From the NCBI GenBank assembly GCA_027624995.1, contig JAQBTI010000192.1:1-5055 (forward strand): DNA of 5,055 nt, given 5' to 3'. The position numbers were made by a program, and so were the translations under genes. Numbering within the stretch: the first letter of the stretch is position 1; every line of letters starts with the position of its first letter. The notes under the pieces are model-generated. The model worked only from the letters and a program-made list of their open reading frames with translations, was not told where the DNA came from and did not search any database. Positions 1 to 5,055 of the stretch are shown piece by piece. The DNA comes from Chloroflexota bacterium (GTDB taxonomy: Bacteria > Chloroflexota > Dehalococcoidia > Lucifugimonadales > CATQGZ01).

Positions 1-512
1 TGGATGTCGCGGTTGATGTTGCAGTCGCCGTTGAGCAATCGCCACGGAGGGTTGAGCCAGTTCTGGTACCTCCTCCGCATCCCGCCGGACGCCAGGACAT
101 GCTCGAAGAAGTAGAAGGTGCCGCCGACCTTAAGGACCCTGCGGGCCTCTTGGAGCGTCAAGCCCAAGTTTTTGACTGAGCACATCACGAGAGTGGAGAC
201 GACGCTGTCGAAGCTGGCGTCCGCGAATGGCAGGCTCTCGCTTCCGTCCGGTACGATGGTCACCTTGCGGCCGAGATCGGCGGCCTTTTGCTGTAGTCGC
301 TTCGCCATATGCGGATTGGGCTCAGCCACGATCAGCTCGACCTCAGGGTTATAGAACGAGAGGTTTGCCCCGGTCCCACCGCCCAGCTCCAGCACCTTTC
401 CCGTGGCCCGGCCCGCCGTCCGTTCCCGGTACCGCTCGAGCTTCGGCTCGGCTGACCGGCCCAGCCGATCATACGTCGCCGCCATCACCCTGCGTCTAAT
501 GCCCACGCCCAC
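1..512 (-). CDS. Class I SAM-dependent methyltransferase, UbiE/METTL7-like (3' end cut by window edge)
   Basis: Reading the minus strand gives an open frame that leaves the window without a stop, so the C-terminus is missing. Numbered from the internal ATG at 485, it shows SAM-binding motif I VLELGGGTGANL (31-42), an acidic end of strand 2 (IVAEPNPHM, 52-60), SFDSVVSTLVMCSV (91-104), and EARRVLKVGGTFYFFEHV (113-130). A tail with NPPWRLLNGDCNINRD follows. The LCSV/EHV pattern plus the W..L..GC..NRD tail resembles the METTL7 (TMT1)-type branch of UbiE-like methyltransferases; related animal enzymes methylate thiols, but the substrate here is unknown. The start is uncertain. GTG at 512 has a TGGAG SD 9 nt upstream and adds a RRRV stretch typical of relatives; ATG at 485 has only a weak SD. 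An in-frame TGA at 518-516 limits any further extension. It lies about 21 nt after the broken PPOX gene and is probably its operon partner. Confidence 0.88.
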   Translation of the reverse strand, partial: MGVGIRRRVMAATYDRLGRSAEPKLERYRERTAGRATGKVLELGGGTGANLSFYNPEVELIVAEPNPHMAKRLQQKAADLGRKVTIVPDGSESLPFADASFDSVVSTLVMCSVKNLGLTLQEARRVLKVGGTFYFFEHVLASGGMRRRYQNWLNPPWRLLNGDCNINRDI

Positions 513-533
513 GTTTCAGGTCTCCAGCAGTCA

Positions 534-934
534 TTACCTGAACGTCACTCGGTCTGGCTTCACGCTGACGATCACACGGTTCTGTTTGCGAAGCATCGCC
601 ATCCGTTCCTCGACCTTGTCGGACGGCATGTACCGCTCAACTATGTGGCGGGTTATCGGCCAGATCGACTCATCGTCGAGTATCTCTGCCTCGCCCAGGA
701 TCGTCGCGTACTCTTTCGCCCTCGGCTCGGTGTTTACGCACAGGGAGACCCTGCCATCCCGTGACAGGTTCGTGTACTTGACCGTCTCCTTGATCGTCGA
801 AACCGCGATCCTTCCATCCTCGAACACGTACCAGTTTGGCGTAAGGTGCCGTCGCGCCCGATCGTCGCCACAACCACGATCCAGGACGGATCGAGAAACT
901 TCTCCAATCGGGCCAGTTCATCATAATTCAGCAA
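534..934 (-). pseudogene. Frameshifted PPOX-class flavin/F420-dependent oxidoreductase (Rv1155-like)
   Basis: Two adjacent minus-strand frames together encode one small pyridoxamine-5'-phosphate-oxidase-fold protein. The first (934 to about 846) reads MLNYDELARLEKFLDPSW then IVVVATIGRDGT. The second (about 845 to 534) resumes with LTPNWYVFEDGRIAVST and ends in VKPDRVTFR then TAA. Family members read straight through with a DG-x-P-H-x-TP-x-W pattern at this join. Here the residues between DGT and LTP are missing and the frame changes at 845-848. The repaired length would be about 135 aa, normal for these split-barrel enzymes, which bind FMN, F420 or similar cofactors. The start is TTG at 934, with AAGGAG 8 nt upstream and an in-frame TAG at 955-953. 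No slippery heptamer is visible, so programmed frameshifting is unlikely. A sequencing or assembly error remains possible. The gene sits 26 nt after the methyltransferase gene, in the same direction. Confidence 0.82.
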
Positions 935-960
935 CCTGCTTGCTCCTTCCGGCTATCTCT

Positions 961-1749
961 CTACTCCCGGGGTTTTGCGATCCAGACCATCTCACTGCTG
1001 TCCTCGTCGAATGGCGTCCGCTCGAAATCTCCGAAGAGGTCCACCATTTCGTAGCCGCACAGGCCCAGCAGGTGGTGCATCTCCCAAATGTGCGCGTAGC
1101 GTAGCTGGAAGTCTCGATAGAGCTTCCGGGCTACGGCCCCCTGGTCGTCGAGCTCTTCGACGATCGTGCGTGCGTTGATGATTTGGTTGTAGTTGTCACA
1201 CTTGCTCTGGTGCCACAGTACCCACCTTGTCCCGCTCACGGGGTCGGTCACGTCCCGGAAGTGGTACGCGATGTCGCCCTCCGAGGCCAGCATGTTGATG
1301 TCGGGCACGAAGATGTTGAAGGCAAGCCATCCGCCAGGCGCCAGGTGCCGTTTGATGTTGACCAGTGTCCGGATCTGATCGGCCACCGAGAGAAGCGATA
1401 GGAACCCACGAAAGGGGATGATCGCCAGGTCGAATTTGCCAGGTCCGTTTTCTTCGACCAACGAAAAGTCCTGCATGTCAGCCTCGATGAATGACAGGGA
1501 CCCGCTACCGTCTGAAAGGCCCGACAGCTTGCCACGGGCGACATCGAGCATCCTCGGGGAAAAGTCGACACCGACGATGTCCACGCCGGCCTCGGCTATG
1601 GGAAAGCTCACGCGACCGGTCCCGGAGCCCAGCTCTAGTACAGTACCGCCGGCCCGCTTGGCCTCATCGACGTAGAACGGAATGTCGTCGCGGACGTAGG
1701 AGTATACGGAGTCGTAGATGTCGGCCCACTGGTCGTAGGTCGAGGCCAT
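961..1749 (-). CDS. Class I SAM-dependent methyltransferase (Methyltransf_25 type)
   Basis: This complete 262-aa protein probably transfers a methyl group from SAM to an unidentified small molecule in the cytoplasm. The N-terminal YDQWADIYDSVY (5-16) is typical of small-molecule methyltransferases. Motif I is VLELGSGTGR (37-46), the acidic ribose-binding residue is D62 in GVDFS, and EADM (89-92) precedes FDLAIIPFRGF (106-116). A post-motif LAPGG lies near the middle. The C-terminal part carries YAHIWEMHHLLGLCGYEMV (218-236) and GDFERTPFDEDSSEMVW, a pattern I know from uncharacterised methyltransferases of this group. ATG at 1749 follows the ruvA stop by only 6 nt (CCCGGG) with no clear SD, so translation is probably coupled to ruvA. 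Substrate specificity cannot be read from the sequence. Confidence 0.92.
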   Translation of the reverse strand: MASTYDQWADIYDSVYSYVRDDIPFYVDEAKRAGGTVLELGSGTGRVSFPIAEAGVDIVGVDFSPRMLDVARGKLSGLSDGSGSLSFIEADMQDFSLVEENGPGKFDLAIIPFRGFLSLLSVADQIRTLVNIKRHLAPGGWLAFNIFVPDINMLASEGDIAYHFRDVTDPVSGTRWVLWHQSKCDNYNQIINARTIVEELDDQGAVARKLYRDFQLRYAHIWEMHHLLGLCGYEMVDLFGDFERTPFDEDSSEMVWIAKPRE

Positions 1750-1755
1750 CCCGGG

Positions 1756-2343
1756 CTAGTCAGCGCCCATCTGTTCAAGGACGCGCCGTACCTTCTCCTC
1801 GACGCTGAGCGAGCTACCGTCCGGTATTGCCGCGACGGCCCGGCGGGCCTCTTGGCCGCTGTATCCCAGGGAGGTCAGCGCATCCAGAACTTCGTCGTCC
1901 TCCGGGTTCGACGAGGCCACCGACCAGTCTCCTTGCAGCTTGCCCTTGAGCTCCAGCACGATGCGGCCGGCGGTCTTCTTGCCGACGCCCTGCACAGTCG
2001 AGAGCATGGTGGTATCGCTGGCCTGCACGGCTGACGCCAGCGATTCAGGACTCAGTCGCGAAAGGACGCTCAACGCCAACTTTGGGCCCACGCCACTGAT
2101 TCCGATAAGCGCCTCGAAGGCCGAGCGCTCTTCTTCGGTCACGAACCCGTACAGGGTCAGGCTGTCCTCCCGCACTTGGAGTGATGTCAGGAGACGCACT
2201 TCCTGCCCGATGCCCGAGATTCGTTGGAACGTCGACCCGGGGACGCTGACTCGGAGAGTAATCCCACCGATTTCCACGTCCGCCCAATCGGGCCCCATGG
2301 CCTGGAGGATGCCTCTGACGGACGAAACGAGCGACGAGACCAA
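1756..2343 (-). CDS. ruvA: Holliday junction branch-migration DNA-binding subunit RuvA
   Basis: RuvA tetramers bind four-way DNA junctions and load the RuvB motor for branch migration in recombination and repair. The 195-aa product has normal length and all three domains. The OB-fold (about 1-67) contains the acidic pin residues E59-D60 in VREDSLTLYGF. Two helix-hairpin-helix motifs follow: IGISGVGPKLAL (80-91) and VQGVGKKTAGRIVLEL (117-132 region). The C-terminal RuvB-contacting domain (about 148-195) includes VLDALTSLGYSGQEARRAV. The start is TTG at 2343, supported by GGGAGG 5 nt upstream. Usual family starts read M-I-x-x-L-x-G, so the N-terminus here (MVSSLVSSVRG) is about four residues longer than typical. 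It follows ruvC by 17 nt. ruvB does not follow; a methyltransferase gene does. Confidence 0.97.
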   Translation of the reverse strand: MVSSLVSSVRGILQAMGPDWADVEIGGITLRVSVPGSTFQRISGIGQEVRLLTSLQVREDSLTLYGFVTEEERSAFEALIGISGVGPKLALSVLSRLSPESLASAVQASDTTMLSTVQGVGKKTAGRIVLELKGKLQGDWSVASSNPEDDEVLDALTSLGYSGQEARRAVAAIPDGSSLSVEEKVRRVLEQMGAD

Positions 2344-2360
2344 TCGGACCTCCCTCGGGC

Positions 2361-2855
2361 CTATTCGTGCAGGGCGAGCTCACTGGCACGGCTGGAGTTG
2401 ATGTGGCAGATCGCGACGGCCAGCGCGTCGGCGGCGTCGGTGGGCTCGGGGATCTCGTCGAGTCCCAGGAGCGCGCGCACCATCTCCTGCACCTGTTCCT
2501 TGGAGCTGGCGCCGTAGTCCGTCACCGCCTGCTTGACCTGGCTGGGAGAGTACCCCGTGACGTCCAGCCCCTGCCCGGCGCACGCGACCATCGCCACAGC
2601 CTGCGCCTGCCCAACGGCCATAGCTGCCCGGACGTTGCGAGAGACAAACGGCTGTTCGATGGCCACCGACCCCGGCATGAACTGGCGAAGCAGCACCTGA
2701 AGCTCCTCGTACATGGTGTGGAGGCGGACCGCCAGCGGGTCGGCCTTTCTTGGACTCAGGACGGTCACGTGGACGAGGCTCAGGTCTGAGCCTTCCGAGT
2801 CCACGACGCCGAGACCCATGTGGTAGGTGCCCGGGTCTATCCCTAGGATGCGCAA
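2361..2855 (-). CDS. ruvC: Crossover junction endodeoxyribonuclease RuvC
   Basis: RuvC is the RNase H-fold dimeric nuclease that nicks Holliday junctions symmetrically, normally acting with RuvAB. The 164-aa protein has the usual length. The four catalytic acidic residues can be placed: D7 in ILGIDPGT, E67 in VAIEQPF, and D140 and D143 in TDAADALAVAICH. The conserved SPSQVKQAVTDYGASSKEQV stretch, with its basic residues, lies at 103-122. The start codon is TTG at 2855: a TGA sits directly upstream in frame, and AAGGGG lies 6 nt before it, so no longer form is possible. Downstream ruvA begins 17 nt after the TAG, and its SD sits in that gap. Upstream yebC is separated by 74 nt with no convincing promoter of its own, so ruvC is probably cotranscribed with yebC. 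Confidence 0.97.
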   Translation of the reverse strand: MRILGIDPGTYHMGLGVVDSEGSDLSLVHVTVLSPRKADPLAVRLHTMYEELQVLLRQFMPGSVAIEQPFVSRNVRAAMAVGQAQAVAMVACAGQGLDVTGYSPSQVKQAVTDYGASSKEQVQEMVRALLGLDEIPEPTDAADALAVAICHINSSRASELALHE

Positions 2856-2929
2856 TCAGTGCCCCTTGGGTGAGTGGTCACGAATGGCCAACGGCGTAGA
2901 GTACGAGCGTCGCACCCGCTTATGAAAAG

Positions 2930-3685
2930 CTACTCGTTGCCGTAGCGCTCCAGGACCTCGTCAGGGAAATCGGCGTTAGAGAACACCTTCTGGATGTCGT
3001 CGAGCTCTTCGAGCTGGTCGAGGAGCCTGAGCGCGCTCATCGCGGCCTTCTCGTCCAGCGGCACCGTGTTCGTCGCCACCATCGAAAGCTCCGAGGACTT
3101 AATCTCCGCTCCTTGCTCCGCCAGGGCGGTACGGAGCAGCTCGAGGGACTCCGGCGCTGAGTAGACGCTCAGAGTCGAGTCGAAGGACTCGAAGTCTTCG
3201 GCGCCAGCGTCGATGGCCGTAAGCGTCAGATCGTCGACCTGCTCCTCGTCCGCCTCAATGGTTATGACGCCTCTCGGCTGGAACTGCCAGGCCACTGAAC
3301 CGGCCTCCGACAGGCTCCCGCCGGCCTTGTTAAAGGTCGACCTGACCTCGGAGACGGTGCGGTTCCGGTTGTCCGTCAGGGCCTGAACCAGGATGGCGGT
3401 ACCGCCTGGGCCGTGGCCTTCGTAGATCGCTTCCACAAGCTGGATGCCGTCGGCGCCGTCATCCGTCGCCCGCTTGATCGCGCGATCGACGTTGTCCTTG
3501 GGCATGTTGTTGTCTTTGGCCCGCTGGACGGCCATGCGCAGGCGGAAATTGGATTCGGTGTCGCCGCCTCCCTGGCTGGCGGCCGCGATGATTTCCCTGG
3601 TCAGCCTGGTGAAGAGCTTACTCCGCCGCCCATCGGTGGCTGCCTTCCCGTGCTTTATGGTCGACCATTTTGAGTGACCTGACAT
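2930..3685 (-). CDS. yebC: YebC/TACO1 family translation-associated protein
   Basis: This 251-aa protein belongs to the YebC/PmpR/TACO1 family. The family was first annotated as DNA-binding transcriptional regulators; later work links members to relief of ribosome stalling, including at proline runs. Which role applies here is not visible. Family hallmarks are the N-terminal SGHSKWSTIKHGKAA (2-16) with KLFTRLTREI, then DNNMPKDNVDRAI, then YEGHGPGGTAILVQALTDNRNRT, and FNKAGGSLSEAGSVAWQF. The C-terminus is acidic, as is usual. I chose ATG at 3685 because it gives the canonical MSGHSKW start and has GGAG 7 nt upstream. An ATG at 3736 in the same frame is rejected because it lies between the -35 and -10 boxes of the promoter. 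yebC next to ruvC-ruvA is a common bacterial arrangement. Confidence 0.97.
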   Translation of the reverse strand: MSGHSKWSTIKHGKAATDGRRSKLFTRLTREIIAAASQGGGDTESNFRLRMAVQRAKDNNMPKDNVDRAIKRATDDGADGIQLVEAIYEGHGPGGTAILVQALTDNRNRTVSEVRSTFNKAGGSLSEAGSVAWQFQPRGVITIEADEEQVDDLTLTAIDAGAEDFESFDSTLSVYSAPESLELLRTALAEQGAEIKSSELSMVATNTVPLDEKAAMSALRLLDQLEELDDIQKVFSNADFPDEVLERYGNE

Positions 3686-3726
3686 CGCTTTGCTCCGTTC
3701 CCCAACAGAGGCCTGAAAGCACCTTA

Positions 3727-3755
3727 ATCTTAGCATCGGGCCGGTGCCCGGTCAA
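3727..3755 (-). promoter_or_regulatory. Sigma-70-type promoter of yebC-ruvC-ruvA, extended -10
   Basis: On the minus strand, TTGACC (3755-3750) is followed by a 17-nt spacer and TAAGAT (3732-3727). TGC directly before the hexamer makes an extended -10. The predicted transcript would start near 3720 and carry a leader of about 35 nt before the yebC ATG. The spacer holds a short inverted repeat, CGGGC-ACCG-GCCCG, which could be an operator or simply chance in GC-rich DNA. Hexamer quality and spacing are close to consensus; activity is inferred. Confidence 0.72.
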
Positions 3756-3772
3756 AGAGTGCGCAGGACTTT

Positions 3773-3794
3773 CCGGCCGCACGTTTTAGGCCGG
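3773..3794 (-). other. Inverted repeat spanning the MFS stop codon, possible weak transcript-end hairpin
   Basis: Perfect 6-bp GC-only arms CCGGCC (3794-3789) and GGCCGG (3778-3773) enclose a 10-nt loop containing the TAA stop of the MFS gene. No U-tract follows on either strand, so it is not a classical intrinsic terminator. It could end or stabilise the MFS transcript just upstream of the yebC promoter. A separate perfect 12-bp palindrome, GGGACCGGTCCC (3793-3804), overlaps its edge and could compete with it in folding. Confidence 0.35.
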
Positions 3795-5015
3795 GACCGG
3801 TCCCCGTCGGCTTCTCCTGATCAACCCGGGTCGCAGCCTGACCACGATCGCGCTTGCCAAGAGGGCGGCTGCCATTAGCTGGAAGGTCAGATCATAGTCG
3901 AGCCAGTGAACCATCAGGCCACCTATCGCCGGGCCGGCGACCTTACCGCCGTTCTTGAGGGTGCCCAGCAGTCCGAGGCCTGTTGCGAGATTGCGGTCGC
4001 CCACCGAGTTCGATACCAGAGCAAGCGTGGACGGGAAGACCAGTGCCTGGGCCGCGCCCATCAGAACGGCCACTCCCATGAGGTACGCGACTCCCTCGAC
4101 CAATGTCAGAAGCGGCAGCGCCGCGGCGAGTACGACCATTCCTGCGGGAACGGTCGTGAGGTAACCGAACCGGTCGCCGAGTCTACCGCCTATAGGATTC
4201 AGTGCCAGGTGCGCGGCTTCCTGCACGGCGAAGAATGTACCGGCGACCGCGACGTTGAATCCGACGGAGAGGGCGAACAGCGGTAGGAATGCCTTGGTTG
4301 CGTAGAGGACTACGTACATGGTCCCTTCGAGGCCTCCGGCCAGCCACACCGCGGGCGTCTTGCCGCCTGAAACAAGCGCCCTGACCGCCTCCGGCAGCAG
4401 GGGTCCATGCTGCCGCGTGGCCCGGCCGCGGCTCTCAGGCAGCAGCAGTATGGGCAGAAATGCCAGCGAGCTCACGAGGCCGATTATCGTGAAGACTGAG
4501 ACAGGATCCATTGATAGAAGCATCCACCCCGCGACGGCGGGCCCGACGATGTAGCCACCGTTGCGGGCCAGACCGAACCAGGCCATCCTCTCGGCCCGGC
4601 GCTGCCTTGAAAGCTCGGCGACGTAGGCCAGTGTGACCGGTCCATATATCGCGGTTGCCAGTCCGTGAACGATGCGCAGCGCGAATAGCTGGTCCGGCGT
4701 TTCCACGAACCTGTACAGGAAGGGCATCAGGGCGAAGAAGACTGTGCCGAGTATGAGCCATCCCCGGCGGCCCCACCGGTCGGACAGCACCCCTATGAAG
4801 GGTTTGAGGACCATGCCTGTGAGAGTGGACACGGAGACGATGAACCCGAGAAGGGCGGCCTCGGCCCCTAGCGCGGCCGCGAAGATGGGCAGCAGCGGTG
4901 TCTTGCCCATCTGGTATGCCGACCGCACCAAAAAGTCGGCGACCGTGATGTATGCGAAGGCTTTGGAGCGGACCAGGCTATCCGGGGTCCCGGGCGCTGC
5001 CCCGGACCCCCTCAT
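3786..5015 (-). CDS. Major facilitator superfamily transporter (drug-efflux-like)
   Basis: The 409-aa integral membrane protein is of 12-TM MFS size and probably exports a small molecule by proton antiport; the substrate is unknown. Motif A appears in the loop after TM2 as GVLSDRWGRRG (75-85) and is echoed in the second half as GGRLGDRFG (276-284), the usual sign of the duplicated 6+6 TM fold. RIVHGLATAIYGPVTLAYVAEL (114-135) and ARNGGYIVGPAVAGW (150-164) match the TM4 and TM5/motif C regions. A basic polar loop near 194-220 separates the halves. The C-terminus is Arg-rich (RRSRRGPVPA). The start is uncertain: ATG at 5015 has no properly spaced SD, and the frame stays open to the window edge. 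The first dozen or so codons lie in a repeat-like hairpin, so the true start may differ. A gap of about 30 nt separates its stop from the yebC promoter, so it is probably a separate transcription unit. Confidence 0.9.
   Translation of the reverse strand: MRGSGAAPGTPDSLVRSKAFAYITVADFLVRSAYQMGKTPLLPIFAAALGAEAALLGFIVSVSTLTGMVLKPFIGVLSDRWGRRGWLILGTVFFALMPFLYRFVETPDQLFALRIVHGLATAIYGPVTLAYVAELSRQRRAERMAWFGLARNGGYIVGPAVAGWMLLSMDPVSVFTIIGLVSSLAFLPILLLPESRGRATRQHGPLLPEAVRALVSGGKTPAVWLAGGLEGTMYVVLYATKAFLPLFALSVGFNVAVAGTFFAVQEAAHLALNPIGGRLGDRFGYLTTVPAGMVVLAAALPLLTLVEGVAYLMGVAVLMGAAQALVFPSTLALVSNSVGDRNLATGLGLLGTLKNGGKVAGPAIGGLMVHWLDYDLTFQLMAAALLASAIVVRLRPGLIRRSRRGPVPA
4984..5010. repeat. GC-rich near-perfect palindrome (hairpin) within the 5' end of the MFS frame
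   Basis: This 27-nt sequence pairs with itself: a 7-bp outer stem GGGGTCC/GGACCCC, one G-G mismatch, a 4-bp inner stem GGGC/GCCC, and a 3-nt AGC loop (minus-strand reading). Such a long stem is unlikely by chance even at this GC content. It encodes residues about 3-11 of the MFS frame as annotated (GSGAAPGTP), a low-complexity stretch unlike transporter sequence. It looks like a small dispersed palindromic (REP/MITE-like) element or a regulatory hairpin. Confidence 0.6.
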
Positions 5016-5034
5016 CCCTTCGACAGGCTCAGGG
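5016..5034. repeat. Repeat-like motif CCCTTCGACAGGCTCAGGG
   Basis: The 19-nt motif has complementary CCCT/AGGG ends and resembles a short intergenic motif (CCCTTCGACA-A/G-GCTCAGGG) that I recall as scattered in many copies through several bacterial genomes, including Chloroflexota and sphingomonads. It directly abuts the MFS ATG and the adjacent hairpin. Only one copy is present in this window, so its repetitive nature is recall and not shown by this sequence. Confidence 0.45.
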
Positions 5035-5055
5035 CGGGCTCTAGCCTTCTCCCGC

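Noticed and set aside
838..860. Programmed ribosomal frameshift in the PPOX gene
   Set aside because: No X-XXY-YYZ slippery heptamer or adjacent stimulator structure is evident, and conserved residues are missing at the junction, which points to a deletion.
403..1104. Long plus-strand open frame of 233 codons
   Set aside because: It lies antisense to three minus-strand genes with clear family motifs. Its translation is low-complexity (Ser/Arg-rich) with no domain, as expected for a GC-rich shadow frame.
2367..2789. Plus-strand open frame of 140 codons
   Set aside because: It is antisense to ruvC, whose catalytic residues are all present. The His/Arg/Gly-rich translation resembles no protein family.
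2856..2929. Possible second promoter or terminator between yebC and ruvC
   Set aside because: The best hexamer pair (TTTTCA with TACTCT) has a 19-nt spacer and poor matches. No stable hairpin with a U-tract is present.
3685..3736. Longer YebC start adding MLRLRCFQASV and further residues
   Set aside because: The upstream ATG lies inside the promoter spacer, the extension is not family-like, and the ATG at 3685 has a good SD and the canonical MSGHSKW start.
3906..4286. Plus-strand open frame of 126 codons
   Set aside because: It is fully antisense to the MFS gene and has no recognisable motif. It is a shadow of the transporter coding frame.

Overview
The window looks like a stretch of bacterial chromosome with high GC content. 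All seven recognisable protein genes lie on the minus strand, so transcription runs from high to low coordinates. Gene spacing is tight and TTG start codons are frequent (3 of 7). The repeat-like motif at the right edge and the yebC-ruvC-ruvA order would fit an uncultured Chloroflexota (Dehalococcoidia/SAR202-like) genome. That assignment is recall and inference, not proven by the sequence.

Right part (about 5055 to 3786): one 12-TM-type major facilitator superfamily (MFS) exporter. Its apparent N-terminus is encoded inside a GC-rich hairpin that abuts a second repeat-like motif. An inverted repeat spans its stop codon.

Middle part (3755 to 1756): a well-formed sigma-70-type promoter with an extended -10 drives yebC, followed by ruvC and ruvA (Holliday-junction resolvase and branch-migration DNA-binding subunit). 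ruvC and ruvA both start at TTG with good Shine-Dalgarno (SD) sequences. ruvB does not follow ruvA here.

Left part (1749 to 1): the likely operon continues with a SAM-dependent methyltransferase 6 nt after ruvA, then a PPOX/F420-type flavin-fold gene broken by a frameshift, then a METTL7/UbiE-like methyltransferase that runs off the left edge.

Functionally this is a housekeeping translation/recombination cluster (yebC-ruvCA) with a downstream tail of small-molecule methyltransferases and a redox enzyme. I saw no RNA genes, CRISPR arrays, insertion sequences or phage genes, and no intergenic gap exceeds about 100 nt. I did not find a convincing undescribed system. The most noteworthy points are the probable 7-bp slippage deletion in the PPOX gene and the repeat-derived start region of the MFS gene.
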